Assembly (NCBI RefSeq): GCF_000004195.4
Contig: NC_030678.2
Span: forward strand, 95,438,904 to 95,502,903
Length of the DNA: 64,000 bases
Direction: 5' to 3'
DNA from: Xenopus tropicalis
Lineage: Eukaryota > Chordata > Amphibia > Anura > Pipidae
In this document: positions 21,354 to 36,300 of the stretch, in pieces
Layout: every line of letters begins with the position of its first letter
Position numbering within the stretch: the stretch's first letter is position 1
Translations under genes and position numbers: made by a program
Notes under the pieces: generated by a model
Databases searched by the model: none
Seen by the model: only the letters and a program-made list of their open reading frames with translations
What the model was told of the DNA's origin: nothing

Positions 21354-24300
21354 CTGCAGAGAAACAGAGTTGCAATTAATAATACATATTTTCCCAGAAG
21401 TGCAGTTTGTGACTGCAAACACAGTACTTCAAGGTAGAAAATTCATGAGGGGATGTAAACTGCACATGAACAACGTTTAGTTTTTTTCTTATGAATTATT
21501 TAGTCCAATTTTGCCAAAGTGCTGATGCAACATTCTAAATAAAGATATAGAAATGACATTACTGACATTTTACTCTGTAGTGCTACTGGGGCAACAATAC
21601 GCTAAAAACCAAAAAAAATTAAACAAAATGAATAAAACCATATTTAGAATGAGCAAGTATTAAGGCTTATTTTGCGATAGGAGGTCGACATGTGGCATGT
21701 TGTGTGTTACCTGTTTGTCACTAGACAAGGGGGCTGATTTACTAAGATACGAATTCGAATTGGAAAAATTCCGATTGGAAAACGAACATTTTGCGACGTT
21801 TTCGTATTTTTTGCGATTTTTTCGGCGCCTTTACGACTTTTCGGAAATTGACGCGACTTTTTCGTTACCAATACGATTTGCGCGAAAAAACGCGAGTTTT
21901 TCGTAGCCATTACGATTCGCTCGTATCTTGTCGCGACTTTTTCGTATTGAGCGCTCATAAGCGGCGGGCGAAACTTTCAGACTTAGCATGATTTTGGAAG
22001 CCTCCCATAGGACTCAATGGCACCCTGCAGCTCCAACCTGGCCCAAGAAAAGTCACCATACTGAAGCTTGAATGAATCCGAACGCTACGAAAAAAAATCG
22101 CAACATTTTGCGCAACTTTCGGAATGGCTACGAAAAAGGCGCGACTTTTCGCGCAAGTTTTAACGCTACGAAAAAATCGCCAGATTTTGCGCAACATTCG
22201 GAATGGCAACGAAAAAGTCGCGAAAATTTTCCGAAAAATCGCCAAATACCGATCATTACGAAAAAAACGCAATCGGACGCATTCGGCCCGTTCGTGGGTT
22301 AGTAAATGTGCCCCTATGACTTTTCTGAACATCTAAAAGAAAATCAGACAAATTGTGGCCAGTATTTTACGGGACAAGGTACCAGGTGGCATTATGGCTA
22401 GAAAATCTAGGTGGCAACTTTTCAGTAACCCTCAGTACTCTCTTGAAAGAGAAACAGACAGTTCCTTTGATACTGTGGCAGAAATCAGAGCAGGTCTGAT
22501 TTCATAGGCCCAACACTGCATATTTTCCAGCTACTTTCTGAACAAAACCCTTACTACCATATTAAAAATAAATCTAAAAAATCATAAAGGAGCTAAAGGA
22601 AGTAAGAGGGACACACATTCGCATTAGGTAAAAAAAATGCTTTGAAATACCCTATTAAAACTGCAGGGTACATGCTAGTAACTAACCTTCTACCCATCTG
22701 AAATTCAGTGATCCTGACAAAAAAAAAAACTATTTTTCAATATAATAATGTACGCAAAAAAGTTATCTATTATTTAAGCTGATCATTTTTCACCATTAGG
22801 TCTACTTTTGTAAGTAATTATTACTTAAAGTTCCTAAACCTGACTGTCCATTTTCTACCTGTCAGTTAGATTTTCTACACTAATGGACTGCTGCAGAACA
22901 AATATAAAAGCAGCCTCATAGAGGAACATGGGAATCTGATGGTTATGTAAAAGCACCAGACTTTGACAATGTAATGATATATTTAAAAAAACAGTTTAAT
23001 TTCAAGTGTCAGTAACTCTTTAAAGAGGTCAAAAATTAAAGGAGAAGGAAAGGTAAAAACTACTAAATACAGTCATAAGCACTTACAGTAATGCTGCACT
23101 TAGTCCTCTATCAAAAGAAACACAGAATTTCTTGTCTCTTTTTTTGTAAACATGATGTTCCAGTGTCTGACTTCCTCTCTCAGAAACATCCTTAATTTAC
23201 GTGGCCAGAGTCTGCGCAGTTCTCTCCCCTCTCCTGCTCCCCCCTCCAACCAGAATGCTAAGGACTCCCTCCCCACTCCCTTAGGAATGTGTGATCTCAG
23301 GTTAGACTGCAGGCAGGAAGCTACTTAAAATGGGAGCTGCTAGAAAGCTTCTAAAGCTGTTTATTCAGGTACAGTAATGGTTTTTGCAGAATAAATATAT
23401 TGTTCTAGGTGTCACTGATCTGGCAAATTATTGGCAGTAAGATGCAAAAATGACTTTCCTTCTCCTTTAACTTTGCAAATACTCTTTCTGTAGTGGTTTT
23501 AAAATACAAGAGATAGAATTTTGGTGCAGATTAAAAAAAAAAAAGCTGCTCAACCTTCTTGCCATGGGCCACTAGGATTCCCATTTACAGCCAATGGGAT
23601 AAGCATGTGTTTCTAACTTCTGCTTTGCTCAGTAGACAAAGCTACTTGCTCTTGCACAAAAAGATCTGTGCACCTTGTTGTTCTTATTGAGCGTGAAAGT
23701 ATAAGGTCTTGTATATCAGAACTGCTACAGAACCAGTGTTTTATGCCTTTATTTTATATGCTTGTGCCTAATAGTTGGCACAAAAATGCTACAATTTGTG
23801 GTTGACGAAGCTGGTAAATTTTTGTAATTTATGCTTTGTCCCTGTTAATACATGGGCAACAATAAACTTTCTGGTGTCATTTTATTTCTAGGGTAGGAAT
23901 GTTATAAACTTTTTTTTTAACCTGGCATTCAATACATAATCAAATTACAGTACAAAGGCTTTTGGGTACATTTTTTCAAAACTGAAACCTCTGCACATTA
24001 GGTTGATGTCAAAATGCCAAACCTGGTGGCTTGATTATAAATATATTTCAGTTTAGAATTATCCAAAATTACCCTTGTTGCCTGTCATTAAGTTTAATGG
24101 CAAGAGAAATTTGACTTAGCATGTGTAGTTTACAAACATATGGGTTTCTGGGGTCACATTTTTGTGCTTTTTACAATATATAAAATGCAGTCAGTGTGTT
24201 GATTTTGCAGTAGCAAAATAGTAAGAAGTAAAAATGTGTATTTTCCAACAAAGTTTTTTGGAGTTAACTGACCATTATAGATTGTAAGTTCATGTATGTA

Positions 24301-27300
24301 AGATCCCATATAGATTGAAGCTCTACGGGGCAGGGACCACCATCCTCTTGTGTCTTTGACTCTTAACTTATTGCAACTGTATTTATCTTGTATCTATCTG
24401 TATTTATTGTTGTACAGGTATCGGACCCCTTATCCGGAAACCCGTTATCCAGAAAGCTCCGAATTACGGAATGCCTGTCTCCCATAGACTCCATTTTAAT
24501 CAAATAATTCCGAATTTTAAAACTGATTTCCTTTTTCTATGTAGAAATAAAACAGAACCTTGTAATTGATTCCAACTAAGATATAATTAATCCTTATTGG
24601 ATGCAAAACAATCCTATTGGGTTTAATTAATGGTTTATTGATTTTTTTAGTAGATTTAAGGTATTAAGATCCAAATTACGGAAAGACCCCTTATCCGGAA
24701 TACCCTTGGTCCCGAGCATTCTGGATAATGGGTCCTATACCTGTAATTTGTATTTATCTATTATCTTAATAACCCCTGTTTGTATTAATGTATTCTACTG
24801 TACAGCGCTGCGTACATAAGTAGCACTTTATAAATAAAGATATACATACATACATACCATTAGGGGCATTTTTGCCTTGCAATCTAAATTTTGCTGGTAG
24901 TTTGAAAATTTGGTAGTGTACAGTTGGAGGTTTTTGACCTATGCAAATTACAAATCTTTCTAAAACTATACATTTGTTTGGTGCTTTTGGGAGAAATGCT
25001 TTTCAAATTACATTTCTGATATTTTTTTTAGAGTATTATATATGTTGTTACAGAAGTGGAATTGCAAAAATCTGATTTAGAAAGCTTAGGGGACATTTCG
25101 TGGGTAAAGTAAAGTCTTCAAGTCGGCAGTAGATGCAAATGTGAAATTCTGGCGGCAGTAAAACAGTTACTAATGTATAAAAATGCATATCTAAGCAAAA
25201 AGTGTTATGCCTTGTATCTAAAAATGTTTCCTGATTTAGTCCAGTTTTGCAACAAGACTTTCTCCCATAAGACAGTGGTAACAGCCTTACAAAAAGTTGA
25301 AGGATGTCTTAAATGCAGTCATTTTTTAAATTCACGCATCAAGTTTTAAGTGGCCAATACTTTAAAACTTTAACGCTAAAGTAAGATTTTACCTAACAGA
25401 CGGTTGTCTAGCTTGGTACATACACAGAATACTTTGAAAATCATGGGCACAGAAAGTGATAAATAATACAACGATACAGTGATTAAATAGGAGAAAAATT
25501 TTCTTACCGTGATTCCATATGGTACAGTAGCCTTTTTCTGACTTGGAGATTTACACAGTGTTACAAACCTATATGTAATAAATAGACATCAATGAGAATT
25601 GTCTGTAACAACTATATTTATTTTCCCAGTTTATTAAAACATTTAAGTTTTTTTAACCTCATTAAAAATGAATGGAACAATGGGATTCTTGCCAGCATGC
25701 AACTTTTTTTAGACAAAATGTGGAAATATTCTGTCACTTTTTTTTTCTTAAATAACGTAGCATTCAAAAACAAGCGTCTTGATCTGATCTGATTTTCAGC
25801 ATATAAGATTTAAAGGGGACATTCTTTTATAATAAAGTCCATGTACTGTGGTACTTGCAAAAACAGACATGCATCAAAAGCAGATCAGTTATTTCAGTTT
25901 AACAAAAATGTAGAAAATCTGAAATTATTTAAATTGTTACAAATGAGCCTGTCTATCCTTCTAAATCATAAATATTGTTCCTTGCTTTTCAATATATTCT
26001 CACCTGACCTAGTCGAGGGACTAGTTAGATTCTAGCACCAAAAGACTATTTGCATGAAAGGATGCTAAAAATTTAATAAATGATTAATTCAGAAAAGATA
26101 CAATACTGGTCTATTACTCACATAAGTCCCTTAATAAACTCTCTGTGGCTAATTCAGTATGCGGTTATTTTTATGCCTATGGTGGAGAAAAGGCTGATAA
26201 GTATCCTAGGCTGTGGCAAACTTGGCAGAAGAAAGAGAAATGGAAAAACAGAAGAGATGTAACAAATAAGATATTCTAATCTTCTTGGCCAACATTAAAG
26301 AATTTCCTTGGGCCCACCTCTTTTTAATTTAAAATGTCACATCGGTCTCCCTCCATCAAATGAAAAACAAAATCACATTTTGCTGGCTACAACATACATT
26401 AAAGGAACAGTAACACCAAAAAATGTATATATTTTAAAGAAATTAAACTATAATGTACTGCTGCCCTGCACTGGTAAAATTGTGTGTTTGCTTCAGAAAC
26501 ATTACTAGTTTATATAAACCCTGGTGTGTAGCCATGGGGGCAGCCATTCAAAACAAGAAAAGACACAGGTTATATAGCAGCTAACAGATAAACCCTGTAG
26601 GATACAATGGTGTCTTATCTGTTATTTGCTATGTAACCTGTGCCTTTTCTCCCTTTTTCCAGGTTGAATGGCTGCCCCCATGGCTACACAGCAGTGTATT
26701 TATATAAACTATAGTAGTGTTCCTGAAGCAAACACCCGAGTTTTACCATTGCAGGGCAACAGTACATGATATTTCAATTACTTTAAAACACTTTCATTTT
26801 TTGGTGTTACTGTTCCTTTAAGCAATCCTATATACAAAAATGTTCATGTCATTCTCACCATTCAACATGCTAGATTTCTACACAAAAATGGTGATAAACT
26901 CTTGCTTGATCTATGTTTTTAACTGTGATCTTCCTGTCCTTCAGGTTGACATTATATTTTTTCTGTTTCTGCTGTTGACACAAAATTCTGCAGAACAAAG
27001 CTGGATTCTTCCATTAGAATAGCAGCTAAAACTGAGCAACATGCTGACAAATGAGGTTGAGGACTGACAAATGCATCATTATTCTCTTGCCAAAAATAAC
27101 ATGAATGCTAGTTATATACTAAATGACCAGAACGATTTTGAATCTATTGTGGATAATAGACTTTGCTACACTATACAGTATAGTGTCTACTAAAGCTAAA
27201 GGTGGCCACACATGGCAGACTTTTGGTGAGGTCATTGCCTTTTAATGTATGCTTAATAAAGTAATATCTAGCACAAAAAAAGGCACTGACTAAAGGAAAT

Positions 27301-30300
27301 AAAATGATAATTTTGCCGTTTTATAGATCCTTGGTAAGACCACGATTTGAACATACAGCGCAGGTTTGAGTGACAGTCCTTAGAAAGGATACTATTGAGC
27401 TGAAAAGAATGTTTATATGTATCTGTACAGTATATGTGTATATGAAATGTACTTTATTTACAAAGAGGAGCAACGTAACAATGATGCACAATTTTCTTTC
27501 CTTTGCTAATTTGGTTTATGATCAAATGTAAGGGCCTTTTTCAACTTAAACTACTGCATACAATATACAGTTATTGCAGTATCCCACGCAAGTCACATGC
27601 TGCTAGGGCAACCTTGACTATAGCTGCTGCTAAACAATTGCAGTACAAAATAATCTCAATAACCAACAAGGCACATGGGCTAATTTATAGACACAAGCCC
27701 TGTTTGTAACTGAAGATTCCATAAATGAAACTAAAAACAACAAGGTTTCCTATTACTACTTGAGCTCTATAATTGAGAAGGAAGGTAAAATTGTGATAAT
27801 CCTTAGTAACATAAAATGTTGTAATTTGTAATTGTTAGAATTGCAAAAGCAGCATATTGAAATGTCCATACATGCAGTGCCGGATTTAAAGTCGGGGAAA
27901 CCCCGAGGCCGCCCCCCATTCGCCCCCCCACCCCTCCCGAGCGCAAACGCGCGAACAAGCTCCCCAATGGTGCATGCATGAACATCTCTTCTCCCCCCCC
28001 CGCCAGCAGCGTGCATGCGCAGGCTTTTAAACTCCCATACGGAGCTGTGGGGAGAAATCCCCATTGCTCCGTATGGGAGGGAAATGTCACAATTTTGTTG
28101 CGGCGGGGCGGCATGCCGCCCCTAAATTGTGCTGCCCTAGGCCCGGGCCTTTGTGGCCTCTCCACAAATCTGGGCCTGCATACATGTGACTTAATTTATG
28201 TTCTAGTCTGTGCACCACATGCACAGATAATTCATGTGGTGTTTTAATTGATCTTTCACACTTTATCTACAGCTATGGTGGCCCTAAACATGTGAAGGTT
28301 ATATAGAAAAGAAGCAGAAAATCTGAAGTCCATTTCATCATGCCTGGAAGAAGACACTGTTTAAATGGCAAAATATGTGTAAGCAAATGTACTGGCAGCT
28401 TTGAATATTGAAAAGCAACAATGGATGTTTAATACATGGAAACACAGAACAGACAAGAATCAGCTATAAGGCAGCGTCATCAAAGGTATGAAGTACAGCT
28501 GCAAGTTATTCAATTTAGATGCTATGAATTGGTAAGCTTATTCTGGTGACTAGCCAGTTCTTAAATCAGTGATGCATTTAGACCCAGCAGTGGGCAGGGC
28601 AGGTTTAAGAATGAAAACATTTGTCTTTAATAAATGGGGCCAAATCCCTTAAACTGCTACACTTTTTGTATTAATTACCAAAAATCATCTTACAAGTGGA
28701 TTGAGACTGAACTTTTAATGATTCTATGAAGAGAAACAGGTTAATGTAATAAGATTTATATATGAGTGGCAAATATTTTATTTATTCCATGTGGCCTTTG
28801 CGATCATATGAAAACAAACTAAGCTGTTATAGGTCTGAAGTATAGGTGCTGCTGTTAATTGCATTTATAACTTTGGGCCAATTTAGTAAGGTTTTAGGAA
28901 AAAAGTTAACTTTTTTTTTTGTTTTTTTCGAGATTTACGAATGTGTTTTTTGTCATTATACTATTATTTAGTTTTTTCAGAAAAAAATAGAGAAGTTTTT
29001 TTTAAACCCAAAAAAAGCATACCAGGTTTAAACTGCTGAGAACCACGGAGTCCTATAGAGGCTTAGAATAGTAGAGAAATAGAATTGTCAGTGACAGCCT
29101 GTTCTTGACACATTTTCAAGGGGAAGTTACATGCATTATTGTTATCTATTTCACACAGTTTCAAAGGGAAGGTAAGGGCATACTTTCAAGGGGAAATTAA
29201 TCCCATCATTGTATTCTATTTCACACATTTTCAAGGGGAAGTTGATCACATTATTGTTTTCTATTTTAGGAGGGAGTTGTAGTAAACAATTACTTTAGGG
29301 CATCCGCTTGCACATTCCCATACAACTACAATTTGCCTTTTGTATAATTTATAAATAAATGTTGTAGGAATAATCACTAAACAGTAAACAGTGGCAGTTT
29401 ATTACCATGTACCCTTTAAGTCAGTTAGAATCCTTCCTAACTTGTATTTTAACTTTACTTTTAAAGAGTAGGTCTTGGAATTGGGAACTGGCTAAAATCT
29501 TTGTTCCAAGTTCATGTTTACAGTAAAAGGCACCATAGAACATATTTTGGAATACTACATTGACAGAAAAATTCCTGTATTAAAGAACAAGGAAAGGCAC
29601 CAATATGTTAGGTATTAGTGCATTGGTCACCTAAAAACCAGTGAATTGGGCAGGTAGGGGTGACCAGCTGCTAAGCTGGTGGGTGTTGCGCTTGACTCTC
29701 CACACTAAAGCATATCTGCCTTAAAGGAGAACTAAAGCTTAACCTCCAAAGTTGCCCCCAGTAGCTCCCTATCGTCTTTCCTGCTGAGTCACTGCACAAG
29801 CTCTGGGCGGCTGTCAGTTACTGAGCTTAGGGAGAGACAAACAATATACAGTATATAAAAAATATAAATGTCACAATATAAGGCTGATTAGTAATTTGTA
29901 CAGGTAATTACTACATGGCAGCTCTAAAACCAGTGCAACTGGCAACATAATTTAATAATCAGCCCTGCAGCATCAGCTAATATGATAGCCAAACCTCATT
30001 TCTTCTTGATGATTTACGATTACCCCTAAGCTTAGCTTTTCAAGAGCACACTGAGCATGTTCTGCAGACACTTTATAAGATGGGGAGCTCCTATGAAAAG
30101 TGAAGGCCTGGATCATTGCTGCTACTAAGATGCTGAAATTTTAGTCTGGTGCAATAAGTACAGTATATAAAATAAGGCATTTTTAGCCATATTAATTTTT
30201 AGGGTTTAGTTCTTTAAATAAGGCAGGGGCTCATCATTTTAATATTTGTCACCCACCCATGATTTATATTAAAACAGGAGCTCCTGTTTTAAAGAAAATG

Positions 30301-33300
30301 TTCTGCCCACTTGATCTTTCTATAACAGTGCATTTTTTTCCTAAAGAGTTTTCCTAAAGCATCAGCCTGGAAAAAAAAAAAAAAAATAGCCATAAACTAT
30401 AGCCATGCCACCACTGAGTTAACATTTCTTGTACTTTAACCTGATAATGCAGCTACTCTCAATAAACGATATTCACCATGTGAAAACGTGTTTATCAGTA
30501 AAAGCAAGGACTGTAGAAAATACAGTGGAACTGCTGAGATTTTACAGATGTATAATAAATGTTAAATCTGTTTAGTAAAATGACGACACTCTATTGTGTG
30601 AAGTGTGCAAAAATCTCTTCTGTGATGGAAATTGTATTAAGTAAGAAGGGGCCTTCTGTGAATTTAATCATGGTGACATTTTCTCATCCAAACAAATCAT
30701 GTCATATAAAATCTTTTTCACAGCTGTCTTCCACAGCAGACTCCATGGCAACAACTTACAGACAAAGCTAATCCAGAATAAAGTCATAAATGAAAGAAGC
30801 TTTGCATCTTTCAAAGCAGCATTTTTGTTTTTTTTAAATTGTTGGTGGACCACATTTTCTCACTTGCCATTTTCAGTGCCTTCATACATACATACACGCA
30901 CTGTGCCCTTTGATATCATGTTACAGTTTCAGGGAAGCAAATAAGGGTTTACCTCAAATATCAGCCTAGCTTGGATTTAGGTTGGGCACCCCAGTAAAGG
31001 TATAATAGTAAGTTTTTTTTTTTTTGCTCCACAGTTTGGTATGAAAAAGCCACAGCAATGTAAACATAAGTCCGACCTTGGGCCAGAAAGCGTCACCACT
31101 CTTCTGATTCCAGGAAAATAATAAAGCAAAGGGACTGATTATGCTCATGCTTCCTTTACTTTTGTTCTACATAATCAGGCTTTTTAAATTAAATTGATGC
31201 ATACAGTTGGGAGTATTTGAAATGTAACAAGTTGTTACTATTATTAGAACTGTACTGGTAGGCCTTTCTGACAAATCACTAACATTTACAGTCAAAGGTA
31301 GAACAATTTGAGCTGAAATTATGCCAGAAGCTGTGTAAGACTTCTGTAGATCTTTTTCTGGCAAAAAAAACCTAACATTGGAAAATAGAATCTCTCTAGT
31401 ATGGCATGTCAACATGATTGTGATGGAAACCTTGCATTTTCAGGAGATAAATGTACAAGTATGTCATGCTTGCAGGTATTTTAGTTGTCCACAATGAGAA
31501 ATGAGAGAAGCCAATTATGTTCAGATGTTGGTTTAAAAAAAAAAAAAAAAAAAAAGGCCAATTCATAGAGAAATGCAGTCTGTGAAGTCTTAGCATCTGT
31601 CCTGTCAGTCTAAATGTCATCAATAAAGAATACACTCACACTTTAGAACCACCTAGTATAATGCCTGTAGAAAAAAAACTAGTTATTAACATCAATATCC
31701 AAAGTGAAGTGGGCTGGTAAGTAGCACTGTACATCTATTAATGCAACTGGAGAAAAATATGGACAGATCACTTCTGAATGTAAAGTGTTACATAACACCC
31801 CAAACCTCATTGTTTAACTTTTCCTGTCTCTCAGCCCCTACCAAAAATCACACCATTAAATTAAATAGAAATTAATAGAAATTAAATTAAATAGAAAGTG
31901 AATTATATTTCAAGAAGATAGAGCACTTATAGGGGCATTTAAAATGGGCCGCATCTAGGACAGCAGCTCTATCCTCTTCACTTTTCTTTCATACCTGTAC
32001 TATCATTCCTACCATGATGTATACATACCTTTGTTTGCTTTTCCAATGGAGTACTAAACGAATGGTAGATGCATGTCCCCAGCTTTCTCCTGTAAAGGCA
32101 CAAACATCACATTAGATGTATTTAGGTTAACAAGTACTTAAAGGGGACCTGTCCCCCATAATAGCTGTAAGTCCCATTCAAATTAAACATAAAACCCAAA
32201 TTAATTTTTTATGAAAATATCCATACCTGTTATAAACGCATTTAGTATCAGCTGTAAATCATATATTGTCTTCCCCTGTCTCAGGCACAGAAACCTTTAC
32301 CTTTATTTCTGCACTTCCTAGGCTTCAATGCACCTCTCACTATCCCCCCCTGCCCTCTTCACTGTCTATAATTTTGTAGCCTGTGCATGTTCATCAGGTC
32401 CTCAAATCTGGCATGCACAATTCTGAAATGATGGAAAATTTGCCTTGATAACAGATTCCACAAAATGTCTGCTGTCTGCTAGGTGTATATATATTTAAAT
32501 CAGTTATACAGTGTAAGCTTAGTTTATTTTGACAGCTAGCATAATAAAATAGGATTTCAGAAGGGTGATAGGTCCCCTTTAAATGATGAATGCACTAAGC
32601 TAAGTATACTGTAGGTTGGAAGCAAACTGAAAATGGTGTTAATATGTCATACAATATACCCTTTAAATACTGGCAAACATAGAATCTATGGCATTGGCTA
32701 ATGCAATATGAAAGATACAACAAAATTTTGGGTCAAGAGGATGACATCAACATACCTTTTTTTAGTGAACTGTAGTGGATGTTTAAAGGGGTTTTATACC
32801 TTTCAAATCAACATTGCTCCACTCATATACTGCAATAGTATGAGTTTTAGTACTCATCAGTATATTATCAAGGGTGAAATCATGATAGAAACTGTAGTCT
32901 AGAACCATAGTAGCAGATCCTTAAAGGAACAGTAACACTAAAAAATGAAAGAGCTTTAAAGTTATAAAAATATAATGCACTGTTGCCCTGCACTGGTAAA
33001 ACTGGTGTGTTTGCTACAGTAACACTACTATAATTTATATAATAAGCTGCTTTGTAGCCATGGGGGCAGCCATTCAAGCTGGAAAAAAGGCACAGGTTAC
33101 ATAGCAGATAACAGATAAGCTCTGTAGAATACAATAGTGTTTTATCTGTTATCTACTATGTGCCTGTGCCTTTTCTCCTTTGAATGGCTGCCTCCATGGC
33201 TACATAGCAGCTTATTTATATAAATTATAGTAGACTTTCTGAAGTAAACACACAACTTTTACCAGTGCAGGGCAGCAGCACATTATATTTTAGTTACTTC

Positions 33301-36300
33301 TATACACTTTCATTTTTTGGTGTTACTGTTCCTTTAAAGCAACACAGCAACCTTTATTTGAGTCCTCAAGAACCAACAGCCAGTAACTGATGCAAGAGTA
33401 TATTCCAATGAGAACCCTTCCTGCTTTGTTTACCCTTGAAATACTATTCTTGATTTCAAGGAACCTTAGCCAAAGGCATTGCATATTCATTTCAGTAATA
33501 TTGTCATGCTAAAACTGCACTGTACTGCTAAAATGTTCGATTGTGAGGAGTTGCTTGACATGGTGCAGGAAGGAAGGAATTTGTTTGCATTTTTGTATGC
33601 CTACTTTGGAATGCATAGTAGTGATATGCGGGCCACCCCTGATATTCGCACAACATACAGGGGTCATGGGCATGACAAAGTGTCAGGGATCTTACAGTTA
33701 TTTAAAAATGTATTTATGAGTTCTTCAACCTACCATTTTGTTTAATCTGCAACCAACAGACTGTGATCCACTGACAGATTTCAACTGCTCTGACTGTTTA
33801 ATTCCAACATTAGTTAGTAATTTGCAAAGGAATACTGACAAACATAATTTAGTTTTTTTTTTTTTTAAATACGGCTCCTGCGAGTACAATGCTACCTGCA
33901 CCAGGAGGCATCTCCCTGTCCGGGTGATGATGTTAAGTGGTTCACATGTGTACAATAGGAGCTTGTACCAGGGTGCATTTCATGCGGATAAATGTAACGC
34001 CACACACATGTGCATAACAAGCTAACACTGTAACACTATTCTCACAACATGGCCATTTGCACCAGCAGCTCCTTCCTGGTACAGGTGGTCTAGTGCTTGG
34101 TGAGGGACAGTAAAAAAACAACCAGAGTGTAGGCTCTCTTAGTCCGCACCGATGGTGGTGGAAACCATTTTTGGGTGACAGGTTTCCTTTAAAGGAGAAG
34201 GAAAGTCATTTTGGCATTTTACTGCCAATAGATTTGCCACATTAGTGCCACCTAGAACACTATATTTATTCTGCAGGAACCATTAACATACCTGAGTAAA
34301 CAGCTTTAGAAGCTTTCTCCTTTAGCTTAAGATAGAAGCTGCCATTTTAGGCAGCTTCCTTTCTGCAGTCCCTAGCCGTTATAGCTGAGATCACACATTC
34401 CTAAGGGAGGGGGGGGGAGTCCTTAGCATTCTGGTGGGAGGGGGGAGCAGGAGAGAACTGCACAGACTCTGGCCCCGGGAATTAAGGCTGTTTCTGAGAG
34501 AGGAAGTCAGACATTGGAATATCATGTTTACAAAAAAATGAGATAAGAAATCATGTGTTTCTTTTGATAGAGGACTCAGTGCAGCATTACTGTAAGTGCT
34601 TATGGCTGTATTTACATAGACCTTTCTGATAAAGATTACTTAGTTGTTACCTTTCCTTCTACTTTAAGCTGGGATACAGTTTTTATACTTGTGAACACAG
34701 AAAGAAAAACAGAACCTGGGACAGCTTATTGTAGTGACTTGTAAATTCATAAATATTTAGAAAAGGAATTTCTCATTCCAATGAACTAACATGTCAGCTG
34801 AAGGCAGCCACTGCTTGTTTTATAATTAAAGGTTTTCTGCTTGTAGCAAAATAAATAGTAGAGAAACAGAATTAATTGTCCCACCGGAGAGTGCTTCTTG
34901 CACCCGAAGTCAATAAAATGTCATTCAGTAAGTAAGACTACAAACCCTAAGGGAAGGGAGATTACAAATACAAATATTCTGGCACAAGATGGCATTCTTA
35001 TTCAAAAACTTGCCTTTCAGCAACTGATAAAGCTCAAGCAGCTTGCAGAGGAATATTATTTAAATTTAATTCATCCCGACTGACATGACTTGTCAAGGTC
35101 TAATATATTACGATCTACGTTGTTTTCATAATCTATACTTTTATCTTCAAATACTTTGTGGTAATATTTTCGTACAAACAACACACCAGTAATGATAAAG
35201 GATAGACAGTTCAAGTAATTTGCAAAACAAATACAGGTATGGGATCTCATATAGGGAAACCCGATATCCAGAAAGTTCTGAATTATGGAAAGGCCATATC
35301 TCCTATAGATTCTACTTTAAGCAAATCATTAAAATGTTAAAAAGGTATTTCCTTTATAGTAAAGAACCAAAACAGATATACAAAATGTGATATAAGGTTA
35401 ACAAATACTGATATTTTGATGCATATTTATTAAAAATGTAATTTCAAATGTTCTTTAATTGAGAAAAATTGAATCCTTGAATCTGCACTTACTCCAAAAC
35501 ATTACAAACTCAATTATGTCTCTACATGAAAAAATAGTTTGAATTTTGTGAATACAATTGCTACTGATTTTTACATTAATTATTTTTATTCAGGTTTTAG
35601 ATTTTTGCAGGGCTGTGGAGTCGGTAGATAAATTCTTCGACTCCGACTCCTCAGTTTCTGATACTTCTGACTCCGACTCCACCTCCTCTGTTTTTAATAT
35701 GCTAATGTATTTTATACATTCATACAGTCAATGAAAAGCATGCTTCATGGTCACTCAACGTGCATTGGGCTTTATTCTTATAGAGAAGTAATTAATTATG
35801 ACTGTTTGTGAATTGGGACATTTAAACTTGCTTTATTTTATTCTTTTATTCCCATTTAAATTTAGTAGGAGTCGGAGTCGGTTCATTTTTTGACTCCGAC
35901 TCCAGGTACCCAAAATCGCCTCCGACTCCTCGACTCCGACTCCACAGCCCTGGATTTTTGCTCTTAATAAATATTGAACATTAGAATGTAAGAAACTAGA
36001 ATTATGTTAAAACATCTGCCCCTTAATATACCTTGCTCAAAACTAATCTTGACATTATACTTATCTGCCTACTCTGGCTTGGTATGTTTACCAGAGATCA
36101 GTACAATAATAAAATATAAGCAATACAAAATACAGTTATATTCAAGATTGAGTGATTAGTAGTGATGAGCGAATCTGTCCCGTTTTAATTTGCCGAAAAA
36201 TTCGGCAAACCATTGTAAAAATTTGCGAAATGCGGGTACCACATGATTTTTTTTTTCACATCAAAATTTAGCAAAACAATTCCGCAATGGCGAAATGTGA

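Larger units (their letters stand above)
21354..25507 (-). other. RAD51C: RAD51C intron 8
   Basis: 4.15 kb. It holds a CpG-containing MITE (21728-22316), a T2-like MITE (23036-23470), diverged sequence resembling the interior of the 49657 element (about 23760-25340) and a retroelement 3' tail (24285-24860) with a nested MITE. Confidence 0.85.
25569..32028 (-). other. RAD51C: RAD51C intron 7
   Basis: 6.46 kb. It contains a TTAA-flanked palindromic MITE (26399-26821), a hAT-like element (27875-28178) and a T2-like MITE (29721-30217). Positions 30220-32028 are AT-rich with A/T homopolymers at about 30370, 31015 and 31535 and no further element that I can define. Confidence 0.85.

Noticed and set aside
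27803..28247. Frames of about 100 codons in a GC-rich island within intron 7
   Set aside because: The GC-rich stretch is a hAT-like MITE with an 8-bp duplication, not an exon or CpG-island promoter.
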